Shown: piece by piece, positions 17,670 to 25,676 of the stretch | How positions within the stretch are numbered: the first letter of the stretch is position 1 | How the letters are laid out: every line of letters starts with the position of its first letter | Program-made: the position numbers and the translations under genes | Source: Bacteroidales bacterium | GTDB taxonomy: Bacteria > Bacteroidota > Bacteroidia > Bacteroidales > Muribaculaceae | Assembly (NCBI GenBank): GCA_020859845.1 | Contig: JAJBVL010000037.1 | Location: 1 to 32,175 of the forward strand | Direction of reading: 5' to 3' | Length of the DNA: 32,175 bases | The notes under the pieces: generated by a model | What the model was told of the DNA's origin: nothing | Database searches by the model: none | What the model saw: the letters and a program-made list of their open reading frames with translations, nothing else

Positions 17670-17978
17670 ATGAATACAGTGATTTGGTATATCATCCCAG
17701 CTTTGATCATGTTTTGCTGCGGTGTGTATGGTTTCATAACCCGCAAGAATATGATTGCCATGCTGATATCGCTGGAGCTTATGCTCAATGCAGTAGATAT
17801 CAACTTTGTAGTGTTTAATCGCTATCTCTTCCCCGAGCAGATGGAGGGTATGTTCTTCACGCTGTTTGCTATCGCCATAGCAGCAGCTGAGACTGCGCTT
17901 GCCATCGCCATCATCATCAACGTGTATCGTTCGGTGAAGAATGTCGACGTCTCTGGTCTAACCAAAATGAAATTCTAA
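17670..17978 (+). CDS. nuoK: NADH:quinone oxidoreductase subunit K
   Basis: A 102-residue, three-helix subunit homologous to MrpC of multi-subunit antiporters. The buried glutamates of the proton path are in ISLELMLNAVDINFV (about 32-46, first Glu) and in the third helix (IAAAETALAIAI). A GGAGG at 17655-17659, ten bases before the ATG, is one of very few Shine-Dalgarno-like sites in the window. It lies 16 bases after nuoJ and six before nuoL. Confidence 0.94.
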   Translation: MNTVIWYIIPALIMFCCGVYGFITRKNMIAMLISLELMLNAVDINFVVFNRYLFPEQMEGMFFTLFAIAIAAAETALAIAIIINVYRSVKNVDVSGLTKMKF

Positions 17979-17984
17979 GGCACA

Positions 17985-19910
17985 ATGGACTTTGTACTCC
18001 CTCTATTAATTTTGGCCATCCCTCTCGGTATGTTCCTCTTCTTGGGACTCCTTGGGATGAAGATGTCGCCTAAGTTGGCTGGCGTCCTTGGCACATTAGG
18101 TCTTGGCACTGTCCTCGTACTGGCCTATATCACGGCTTTCACTTATTACTTCAGTGGCGACCCCGCGTTTATCAACGCTGAAGGTGTGCGTCAGCAGCTC
18201 ATCGTCTTCAACGTCGACTGGCTGGCATTCACTCAGAATCTGGTGATTCGCCTGGGCTTCTTGCTCGACCCCATCTCGGCGATGATGCTCATTGTCATCA
18301 CTACCGTCTCCTTCATGGTCCATCTCTACAGCTTGGGCTATATGCACGGCGAGAAGGGCTTCCAGCGCTACTACGCTTTCCTGTCGCTCTTCAGCTTCTC
18401 GATGCTCGGCCTCGTGGTGGCCACCAACATCTTCCAGATGTATATCTTCTGGGAGCTCGTGGGCGCCTCGTCCTACCTGCTCATCGGCTTCTACTACACT
18501 AAGCCTTCGGCAGTATCGGCATCTAAGAAAGCATTTATCGTCACACGCTTTGCCGACCTTGGTTTCTTGATCGGTATCTTGATACTGTCGTTCTACACCG
18601 ATACGTTCAATTTCATCGACATGACTTCCAATCCTGGCGGTGTGCTCGCCAGCACAGGCGGCGCCACCTTCATGGGTGCTTCTGTCCTGACATGGGCGTT
18701 GGTTCTCATCTTCATCGGTGGTATGGGTAAGAGTGCTATGATGCCTCTCCACATCTGGCTCCCCGACGCTATGGAAGGCCCTACTCCAGTATCTGCCCTT
18801 ATCCACGCTGCTACGATGGTTGTGGCTGGTGTCTACCTCGTAGCTCGTATGTTCCCCGTCTATCTCGTAGAGCCTCATGCCCTTGAGTTTGTCCTCATCG
18901 TAGGCGCTATCACTGCGCTGTATGCTGCTGCCGTGGCATGTACGCAGGTCGATATCAAGCGCGTGCTCGCCTTCTCCACCATTTCGCAGATAGCCTTTAT
19001 GATGGTGGCCTTGGGCGTTGCCCGTCCTGATATACATGAAGCTCTTGGCTATATGGCTTCAATGTTCCACCTGTTTACCCACGCTATGTTTAAGGCCCTC
19101 CTCTTCATGTGTGCTGGTGCTCTTATACATGCTGTCCACTCCAACGACTTCACGGCCATGGGCGGTCTGCGCAAGTATATGCCAATCACCCACATCACCT
19201 TCTTGGTGGGCTGTCTTGCCATCTCGGGTATCCCTCCGTTCTCGGGCTTCTTCTCCAAGGATGAGATATTGGTGGCTGTCTATGAGTATAGCACCTTCTG
19301 GGGAATTTGGATGACCTTGGTAGCAGGCGTTACGGCATTCTATATGTTCCGTATCTACTACCGCATCTTCTGGTGGAACGAACCCCACTACCACCACCGT
19401 CCTCACGACTGCGACTGGACGATGAGCTTCCCGCTTATCTTCTTGGCTGCTGTATCGATTGTGGCTGGTTTCATCCCCTTCGGCAAGTTTGTCACCTGGC
19501 AAGGCCACGAATACATCATCCACATGAACTGGGGTATCGCCGGCATCAGCGTGGCTGTGGCTTGCATCGGTATCTTCTTCGCTTGGCACGTATATCGCAA
19601 GGAGAGCGACCTCCCCGACAAGATGGCCGACAGTGTCCACTGGCTCTGGGAAGCTGCCTACCACCGCTTCTACTGGGATGAGCTTTATCTCTTCGTCACC
19701 CACAAGATTATCTTCAACGGCATCTGCCGCCCCATCGCTTGGTTTGACCGTCACGTTGTCGACGGCACGATGAACGGCATGGCCTATGTCACTCAGAAGG
19801 CGTCCTACGCTATACGTGGTCTCCAGAGCGGCAAGGTGCAGATGTACGTCTGGATCTACCTCATCGGAGTCATGCTCCTGGGTGCTATTACAGCTATCTG
19901 CTGGATGTAA
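17985..19910 (+). CDS. nuoL: NADH:quinone oxidoreductase subunit L
   Basis: A 641-residue antiporter-like proton-pumping subunit. The family core is clear: FWELVGASSYLLIGFYY, then HIWLPDAMEGPTPVSALIHAATMVVAGVYL and SGIPPFSGFFSKDEIL. The C-terminal part (about 480-640) should supply the lateral amphipathic helix and final membrane helix. Length is normal. It forms the distal end of the membrane arm with NuoM and NuoN encoded next. Confidence 0.96.
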   Translation: MDFVLPLLILAIPLGMFLFLGLLGMKMSPKLAGVLGTLGLGTVLVLAYITAFTYYFSGDPAFINAEGVRQQLIVFNVDWLAFTQNLVIRLGFLLDPISAMMLIVITTVSFMVHLYSLGYMHGEKGFQRYYAFLSLFSFSMLGLVVATNIFQMYIFWELVGASSYLLIGFYYTKPSAVSASKKAFIVTRFADLGFLIGILILSFYTDTFNFIDMTSNPGGVLASTGGATFMGASVLTWALVLIFIGGMGKSAMMPLHIWLPDAMEGPTPVSALIHAATMVVAGVYLVARMFPVYLVEPHALEFVLIVGAITALYAAAVACTQVDIKRVLAFSTISQIAFMMVALGVARPDIHEALGYMASMFHLFTHAMFKALLFMCAGALIHAVHSNDFTAMGGLRKYMPITHITFLVGCLAISGIPPFSGFFSKDEILVAVYEYSTFWGIWMTLVAGVTAFYMFRIYYRIFWWNEPHYHHRPHDCDWTMSFPLIFLAAVSIVAGFIPFGKFVTWQGHEYIIHMNWGIAGISVAVACIGIFFAWHVYRKESDLPDKMADSVHWLWEAAYHRFYWDELYLFVTHKIIFNGICRPIAWFDRHVVDGTMNGMAYVTQKASYAIRGLQSGKVQMYVWIYLIGVMLLGAITAICWM

Positions 19911-19950
19911 AAAGTAAATGGTACACAACACGAAAAAACTACAGTAGCAA

Positions 19951-21462
19951 ATGTTTTCTAATATATTGATTTATTTCGTGGTAATCCCGCTGGTGATGCT
20001 TGCGGGGCTTGCCCTGTGCCGCAACATACAGCAGATACGCGCGGTGGCCGTCACTGGCTCGCTGGCTCTTACCGGCCTCTCCATATGGCTCCTTTGCGAT
20101 TATCTGCACCTGCGCGCTCTCGGTGCTGAGGCGCCGATGCTCTACACCGGCTCTTGGAGCTGGTTTGGTCCGCTCAACATCAACCTGTCGGTGGGCGTGG
20201 ATGGTATCTCGATAGCCATGCTTATCCTGTCGTCGATCATCCTGCTGACGGGCTCCTTCGCTTCGTGGAAGATAGAGCCACACACCAAGGACTTCTTCCT
20301 CTGGCTCATCCTGTTGTCGACGGGTGTGTTTGGCTTCTTCATCTCCATCGACCTCTTTACGATGTTCATGTTCTACGAGGTGGCTCTTATCCCGATGTAC
20401 CTTCTCATTGGAGTATGGGGTAGCGGCAACAAGACCTATTCGGCCATGAAGCTTACGCTGATGCTGATGGGTGGCTCGGCCTTCCTGATGCTTGGCCTTA
20501 TCGGTCTTTATTACCATTCAGCTCCTGCAGGCGAGCCTCTCACTTGGGACCTCCTTGAGATAGCTAAATACTCCGACAATATCGACCTCCATTGGCAATA
20601 CCTGCTCTTTTGCCTCACGTTTGTAGGCTTTGGTGTGCTGGGTGCCATGTTCCCCTTCCACACTTGGAGCCCCGACGGTCACGCTTCGGCGCCTACCGCC
20701 GTGTCGATGCTCCACGCCGGTGTGCTTATGAAGCTGGGAGGCTACGGTTGCTTCCGCGTGGCAATCTATCTGATGCCTCAGGCAGCCAACGACCTTGCTT
20801 GGATATTCCTTATCTTGACCGGTATCTCGGTTGTCTACGGTGCGTTTAGCGCTTGTGTGCAGACCGACCTCAAGTATATCAACGCTTATTCTTCGGTAAG
20901 CCACTGCGGACTGGTGCTCTTCGCCATCCTGATGCTCAACACCACGGCTATGACGGGTGCTATCATGCAGATGCTCTCCCACGGCTTGATGACGGCTCTC
21001 TTCTTTGCCCTCATCGGTATGATCTATGGCCGCACCCACACCCGCGACATCCGCGAGATGGGAGGCTTGATGCAGATTATGCCTTACTTGGCTGTCTGCT
21101 ACGTCATCGCCGGTATGGCCTCCCTCGGATTGCCAGGCTTGAGCGGCTTCGTGGCAGAGATGACCATCTTCGTTGGTTCGTTTGAACACGCCGACTTCTT
21201 CCACCGCTTCTTCACTATCTTGGCATGCTGCTCTATAGTGATTACGGCAGTCTACATCCTGCGTGTAGTCGGCAAGCTTCTGTTCGGCCCCGTTTACGAT
21301 GAGCATCACCTCCAGCTCACCGATGCTACATGGTGGGAACGCACATCTACAGCCACGCTCATTATCTGTGTGGCAGCCATCGGTTGCTTCCCCAACTTCT
21401 TCGCTGATCTCATTAAGTTTACCTTCAGCCCGCAGATCTTCGCTGTGATCGGCATGAACTAA
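19951..21462 (+). CDS. nuoM: NADH:quinone oxidoreductase subunit M
   Basis: A 503-residue antiporter-like subunit with about fourteen helices. Diagnostic segments are MFMFYEVALIPMYLLIGVWG, HTWSPDGHASAPTAVSMLHAGVLMKLGGYG and GLPGLSGFVAE. It has one ion channel of the MrpD type. It starts 40 bases after nuoL and ends 20 bases before nuoN. Confidence 0.96.
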   Translation: MFSNILIYFVVIPLVMLAGLALCRNIQQIRAVAVTGSLALTGLSIWLLCDYLHLRALGAEAPMLYTGSWSWFGPLNINLSVGVDGISIAMLILSSIILLTGSFASWKIEPHTKDFFLWLILLSTGVFGFFISIDLFTMFMFYEVALIPMYLLIGVWGSGNKTYSAMKLTLMLMGGSAFLMLGLIGLYYHSAPAGEPLTWDLLEIAKYSDNIDLHWQYLLFCLTFVGFGVLGAMFPFHTWSPDGHASAPTAVSMLHAGVLMKLGGYGCFRVAIYLMPQAANDLAWIFLILTGISVVYGAFSACVQTDLKYINAYSSVSHCGLVLFAILMLNTTAMTGAIMQMLSHGLMTALFFALIGMIYGRTHTRDIREMGGLMQIMPYLAVCYVIAGMASLGLPGLSGFVAEMTIFVGSFEHADFFHRFFTILACCSIVITAVYILRVVGKLLFGPVYDEHHLQLTDATWWERTSTATLIICVAAIGCFPNFFADLIKFTFSPQIFAVIGMN

Positions 21463-21482
21463 TCATCAAAGACTCAGAAACA

Positions 21483-22931
21483 ATGGATTACTCACAATTT
21501 TTAGCAATGAAGCAAGAAATAGGCTTGATAGTCGTATTTCTGTTGGTCTTTCTCTTTGACACGTTCATGAGCCGTAAGCAACAGACCACTATTGGCCTTC
21601 TGAGCTGCTTCTTCTTCGCTATCTTCACGGCTTATGGCTTCTGCCCGTCGGTGCTCACCTCGTGGGACGCCTTCCATGGCATGTATGCCACCTCGCCAGT
21701 GATTGTCAATATCAAAAACATCCTCAATGTAGGTGCTCTCATCGTCATGATACAGGCTCTGCGTTGGGCCGACCAGGATATGGTAAGAGTGCGTCGTGGA
21801 GAGTTCTATGAGCTGCTGCTCGTCACTCTCTTTGGCATGTATCTGATGATATCGTCGCGCCACTTCCTGATGTTTGTCATCGGTCTTGAGACCGCCTCTT
21901 TGCCTCTCGCAGCAATGGTGGCCTTCGACAAGCACCGCTATGAGAGCCATGAGGCTGCCATCAAGTATATCCTGACGGCTGTCTTCTCATCGGCCATCTT
22001 CATGATGGGCCTGTCGTTTGTCTACGGTCTGGCTGGCTCGCTCTACTATATGGACATTGCCGCCTCGCTCTTTGTAGCTACTGGTGTCAACACCCTCCTT
22101 ATCGTGGCTTTGGCTTTCGTCATCGCTGGCGTAGGCTTTAAGCTCTCGCTTGTCCCCTTCCACCTCTGGACCGCCGACGTTTATCAGGGTGCTCCTACTC
22201 CCGTCACCTCCTATCTCTCGGTTATCTCCAAGGGCGCAGCAGCGTTTGCCTTCTTGGTTATCCTTTGGCAAGTGTTTGGCTGCGTTTATTCCCAGGCTTG
22301 GGAGTGGATGCTCTACGCTCTGATTATCCTCACCATCACCGTGGGCAACCTCTTCGCTCTGCGTCAGAAGAACATGAAGCGATTCCTCGCTTTCTCGTCA
22401 ATCTCGCAGGCTGGCTACATCATGCTTGGCGTGATTGCCTACAATGCTATGGGCCTCTCGGCGTTGATGTACTACATCCTTGTCTACATCTTCTCCAACC
22501 TCGCAGCCTTCGGTGTGATAGGTGCTATAGAGAATGCCACAGGCAAGGTGTCGATGGACGATTACAATGGCTTGTATAAGACCAATCCCCGCCTGTCGTT
22601 CACGATGATGCTGGCAATGTTCTCGCTGGCTGGTATCCCTCCCTTTGCAGGATTCTTCAGCAAATTCTTCATCTTCACCAGCGCTCTCAATCAAGGTAGC
22701 GTAGCGATGTATGTCTTGGTGCTTGTGGCTTTGATCAACACCATCATCTCGCTCTACTACTATCTGCTCGTTGTGAAGGCCATGTTTATCAAGAACGACG
22801 ATTGTGTCATCCCACGTTTCCGTAGCGCCTCATCTGAGCGCTTTGCTCTTTGGGTATGCGTGGCAGGCATCATCGGCCTTGGTATCGTCAGCTGCTTCTA
22901 CAACCATTTACTTACCGTTGTAGTAGGCTAA
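21483..22931 (+). CDS. nuoN: NADH:quinone oxidoreductase subunit N
   Basis: A 482-residue antiporter-like subunit nearest the NuoJ/K core. The signature FHLWTADVYQGAPTPVTSYLSVISKGAAAF (about 223-252) and AGIPPFAGFFSKFFIF identify it. Last gene of the 18-gene nuo/atp block; a strong terminator begins 46 bases after its stop. Confidence 0.96.
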   Translation: MDYSQFLAMKQEIGLIVVFLLVFLFDTFMSRKQQTTIGLLSCFFFAIFTAYGFCPSVLTSWDAFHGMYATSPVIVNIKNILNVGALIVMIQALRWADQDMVRVRRGEFYELLLVTLFGMYLMISSRHFLMFVIGLETASLPLAAMVAFDKHRYESHEAAIKYILTAVFSSAIFMMGLSFVYGLAGSLYYMDIAASLFVATGVNTLLIVALAFVIAGVGFKLSLVPFHLWTADVYQGAPTPVTSYLSVISKGAAAFAFLVILWQVFGCVYSQAWEWMLYALIILTITVGNLFALRQKNMKRFLAFSSISQAGYIMLGVIAYNAMGLSALMYYILVYIFSNLAAFGVIGAIENATGKVSMDDYNGLYKTNPRLSFTMMLAMFSLAGIPPFAGFFSKFFIFTSALNQGSVAMYVLVLVALINTIISLYYYLLVVKAMFIKNDDCVIPRFRSASSERFALWVCVAGIIGLGIVSCFYNHLLTVVVG

Positions 22932-22977
22932 TCCCCTTCCGAAACAATACACTCGTTTCATAAGTCAATTTAAGGGC

Positions 22978-23019
22978 GTATCACCCCGATGAGGCCATCT
23001 CATCGGGGTGATACTTTTT
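22978..23019 (+). terminator. Terminator of the nuo/atp operon
   Basis: A perfect 16-bp stem: left arm 22978-22993, loop GCCAT 22994-22998, right arm 22999-23014, followed by five T at 23015-23019. The core is TCACCCCGATGAG with its reverse complement. It is the strongest intrinsic terminator in the window. Its T run touches the first 33-bp repeat unit. Confidence 0.9.
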
Positions 23020-23100
23020 GAAAAGTGTAATTTTCTCTTGCTAGAAAGGATTGAAAAGTGTAATTTTCTCTTGCTAAAAAGGATTGAAAAGTGTAATTTT
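23019..23100 (+). repeat. Three tandem copies of a 33-bp promoter-containing repeat
   Basis: The 16-base core TGAAAAGTGTAATTTT occurs at 23019-23034, 23052-23067 and 23085-23100, exactly 33 bases apart. The 17-base spacers CTCTTGCTAGAAAGGAT and CTCTTGCTAAAAAGGAT differ by one base. Each core has a GAAAA-N6-TTTTC dyad (the last copy ends in G). The array ends 30 bases before the ATPase start codon and overlays its promoter. It is not a CRISPR: the spacers are nearly identical. Confidence 0.9.
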
Positions 23101-23101
23101 G
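23071..23101 (+). promoter_or_regulatory. Promoter of the DUF4143 ATPase inside the last repeat
   Basis: TTG at 23071-23073, 20-base spacer, TAATTTTG at 23094-23101, a full match to the Bacteroidetes consensus. The preceding repeat unit offers TTG at 23038-23040 with TAATTTTC at 23061-23068, the same promoter with the final G replaced by C. Confidence 0.65.
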
Positions 23102-23130
23102 CATTCTATTATCCTCAATCATAATGATAT

Positions 23131-24486
23131 ATGCTATATCGTAGACTTTCAAAATATGTAGAAGATTTCTTCTCGTCAGAGAATGATAAAATCTTAATTC
23201 TTGACGGTGCACGTCAAGTAGGTAAATCGTTTACTATAAGGGAGGCTGCCAAGAAGATTTTCCCAAATTTTATAGAAATAAATCTTGTAGAGGATGATGA
23301 AGGAGATCAATTCTTCAAAACGGTTCATTCCACAGAAGATTTCTATTTTAAGCTCAGTGCAAAATTTGGACATCAGTTAGGTTCTTACCACGACACGATG
23401 ATATTCCTGGATGAGATACAACAGTACCCCCAATACTTCACTCTGCTAAAGTTTTTCAGAGAGGAACGCAGGTTTAAGTTCGCTGCGAGCGGTAGTCTGC
23501 TGGGTATGCAGTTGCGAAGCACCACTTCATTGCCAGTAGGTAGTGTTATTCTCAAACAAATGTGCCAACTGGATTTTGAGGAGTTCTTGATTGCTAATGG
23601 GATGGGGGAAGATGTGATAGATGCGTTACGAGCTAAATTCTTTAAAAGGGAAGCCTTAGATGAGGCGATGCATAATTACGTGATGGATTTATTCAGAAAG
23701 TATCTCTTGGTAGGAGGAATGCCGGATGCAGTCAATACTTATCTGGAGACCCACAACATAATGCTTGTACGCGATGTTCATAACAGCATTATTGAGATGT
23801 ATCGCTCCGATGCTTCTAAATATGAGAAGGATAATATGAGGAAACTGCTTATACGCAAGATATATGACATGATACCTTCTCAATTGGAGAATAAAAAGAA
23901 GAGGGTGGTGTTTAAGGATATTCGTTCCAAGCACGGAGATCGTTTTGAGACCTATCTCGAAGAATTTGAATATCTCACCACCTCTGGGATTGCTATAGAA
24001 GTGAAAGCCATATCTAATCCTACCTATCCCTTAGCCGAGTCTATGCGTAAAAATATGCTTAAACTCTACATGAACGATGTTGGGCTCTTTTCAGCTCTGC
24101 TCTATGGGTCCGACATCCGTCCTATTCTAAATGAGGAGGAAAGCATTAATTTAGGGGCTGTATATGAGAACGTAGTGGCTCAGCAGTTGAAAGCTCAAGG
24201 TCGCTCGGTGTTTTATTATGACAATAGACATAAAGGAGAAGTAGATTATCTGATAGATAATCCAGCCACGACAAGCACGATGCCAATAGAGGTAAAATCA
24301 GGCAAGGACTACAAACGTCATTGCGCACTCTCCAATATGGTGGTTAATCCCGATTATCGTATAAAGGAGGCCATTGTGCTTTCTAACGCTCGTGAGGTGG
24401 GGCGTGATGGTAAAATTACATATCTACCTATATATTATTCCTCATTCCTTACATCTATGCCTTTTCCTCAGGAAGTCTATTTTTGA
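23131..24486 (+). CDS. AAA_14 / DUF4143 family ATPase
   Basis: A 451-residue ATPase. Residues about 1-170 are the AAA_14 domain: Walker A GARQVGKS at 26-33, Walker B MIFLDE (Asp94-Glu95), and the AASGSLLG sensor segment. Residues about 200-451 hold the DUF4143 region, including a winged-helix-like part and a PD-(D/E)XK-type signature: GEVDYLI (Asp372) and IEVKSGK (Glu387, Lys389). Such proteins are common, often multi-copy, in Bacteroidetes; their function is not established (transfer, defence or regulation have been considered). The gene is visibly AT-richer than the nuo/atp genes before it and truA/speA after it, has its own repeat-covered promoter, and lies convergent to yraN, so it looks acquired. 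It appears intact. Confidence 0.9.
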   Translation: MLYRRLSKYVEDFFSSENDKILILDGARQVGKSFTIREAAKKIFPNFIEINLVEDDEGDQFFKTVHSTEDFYFKLSAKFGHQLGSYHDTMIFLDEIQQYPQYFTLLKFFREERRFKFAASGSLLGMQLRSTTSLPVGSVILKQMCQLDFEEFLIANGMGEDVIDALRAKFFKREALDEAMHNYVMDLFRKYLLVGGMPDAVNTYLETHNIMLVRDVHNSIIEMYRSDASKYEKDNMRKLLIRKIYDMIPSQLENKKKRVVFKDIRSKHGDRFETYLEEFEYLTTSGIAIEVKAISNPTYPLAESMRKNMLKLYMNDVGLFSALLYGSDIRPILNEEESINLGAVYENVVAQQLKAQGRSVFYYDNRHKGEVDYLIDNPATTSTMPIEVKSGKDYKRHCALSNMVVNPDYRIKEAIVLSNAREVGRDGKITYLPIYYSSFLTSMPFPQEVYF

Positions 24487-24499
24487 AGCCCTTGTCCCC

Positions 24500-24871
24500 T
24501 CATCTAGTGGTGAGGGGAGGGAGGAAAGCGTCGGGGTAGTGGGAGATGCGAGGGCCTTTGGTCGGGGAGCCAGTGACGATAACGATGTCAAATTGTGGCT
24601 CGTAGGGTAGCCGGTTAGTGCGGATGAAGGAATCGGCGGCGCGTGCCATGCGCTGCATCTTGCGAGGATTGATAGCCTCGAGGGCGTTGTCGGGAAGGGT
24701 GGAGCGTGTCTTCACCTCGACAAACGACAACCGATTGTCCTTCATGGCTATCATGTCGATCTCTATAGAGCCCACCTTCACGTTCATTCCAAAGATTGCA
24801 TATCCCAGCCCAATATAATATTCGCGAGCCATTTCCTCGCCCCATTTCCCTAATTCATTATGGTCTGCCAT
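24500..24871 (-). CDS. yraN: YraN family (UPF0102) putative endonuclease
   Basis: A 123-residue protein matching UPF0102: ELGKWGEEMAREYYIGLGY (6-24), then the PD-(D/E)XK-like core EIDMIA (Asp39) and FVEVKTR (Glu52, Lys54), and the C-terminal FDIVIV strand. It is a predicted nuclease related to Holliday-junction resolvases; the cellular role is unclear. It lies 23 bases downstream of truA on the minus strand and probably shares its transcript. A 7-bp hairpin (24496-24517) spans its stop but lacks a T run. Confidence 0.9.
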   Translation of the reverse strand: MADHNELGKWGEEMAREYYIGLGYAIFGMNVKVGSIEIDMIAMKDNRLSFVEVKTRSTLPDNALEAINPRKMQRMARAADSFIRTNRLPYEPQFDIVIVTGSPTKGPRISHYPDAFLPPLTTR

Positions 24872-24894
24872 GGAAGTAAAGATTTAAAGAGAGG

Positions 24895-25629
24895 TTAGTA
24901 TTTGATGTCCCAGAGGTAGAGGGCTTGGGGGGGCATGGAGGTGCCGGCAGCGCAGCGGTTGCGCTGGGCGATGACGTCGGCAAAGCCTTCAAGAGATAGC
25001 TTGCCACGGCCCACCTCTACGAGGGTGCCCACTACCGCTCTTACCATATTGCGCAGGAAGCGGTCGGCGGTGATTACAAACACGTGGCCATCGTCGCCCA
25101 CTGGATGCCAAGCGGCATGGGTCACGTGGCAGATGTTGGTCTTTGTGTCGGCATGGAGTTTGGCAAACGAGGTGAAATCTTGAGTTGTCAAAAGTTGCTG
25201 AGCCGCCTCATTCATCTTGTCGTAGTCAAGCCCTTTCGGCGCTTTCCAGCTGAGGAGGTAAAAGAAGGGCGACTTGCGTTCCAAAGCATAATAGTGATAA
25301 GTGCGACTCGTGGCGTCGAATCGTGCATGTGCTGTGGCCTCCACGGGATATATATCCTCCAGCGCTATATCGGGGCCTACAAGAGTGTTGAGCGAGTGGA
25401 GAAGGCGCGGGATGTCGCAAAGAGGGTGCTCCACGTCGAAGTGGGCTACCATCATTCGGGCGTTGACACCGGTGTCGGTGCGTCCCGCCCCTGTGATACG
25501 CATCTCAGGTAGCCGCAGAGCCGTAGCCATTGCTTGCTCAATGGTGGCCTGCACGGTGACTGCGCCAGGCTGCGACTGCCATCCATGGAATGGCAGCCCG
25601 CGATAGCTCAGCCTCATAAAGTAGCGCAT
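24895..25629 (-). CDS. truA: tRNA pseudouridine(38-40) synthase
   Basis: A 244-residue enzyme that isomerises uridines 38-40 in the anticodon arm of tRNAs. The catalytic aspartate is Asp52 in the signature GAGRTDTGVNA (47-57); RFDATSRTYHYY and FLRNMVRAVVGTLVEVGRGK are the other conserved blocks. Normal length. It lies between speA upstream (46-base gap with a short TTTCACTC repeat) and yraN downstream, all on the minus strand. Confidence 0.96.
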   Translation of the reverse strand: MRYFMRLSYRGLPFHGWQSQPGAVTVQATIEQAMATALRLPEMRITGAGRTDTGVNARMMVAHFDVEHPLCDIPRLLHSLNTLVGPDIALEDIYPVEATAHARFDATSRTYHYYALERKSPFFYLLSWKAPKGLDYDKMNEAAQQLLTTQDFTSFAKLHADTKTNICHVTHAAWHPVGDDGHVFVITADRFLRNMVRAVVGTLVEVGRGKLSLEGFADVIAQRNRCAAGTSMPPQALYLWDIKY

Positions 25630-25652
25630 CTACACCTCCCTCTCTGTCTTTC

Positions 25653-25676
25653 TTTCACTCTTTCACTCTGTCACTC
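25653..25676. repeat. Short tandem repeat TTTCACTC
   Basis: Three consecutive 8-base units, TTTCACTC twice and TGTCACTC once, fill the gap between the speA stop and the truA start. Probably a slippage-generated simple repeat. Confidence 0.6.

Noticed and set aside
18096-19037. 313-codon open frame on the minus strand
   Set aside because: Antisense to nuoL and low in hydrophobic structure; a shadow of the sense gene.
23019-23100. Regularly spaced repeats as a CRISPR array
   Set aside because: The two 17-base spacers are almost identical to each other, there are only three units, and no cas genes are present; it is a simple 33-bp tandem repeat over a promoter.
24496-24517. Hairpin CCCCTCA/TGAGGGG as a bidirectional terminator between the ATPase and yraN
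   Set aside because: No T run follows on either strand and it overlaps the yraN stop codon, so terminator function is not supported.
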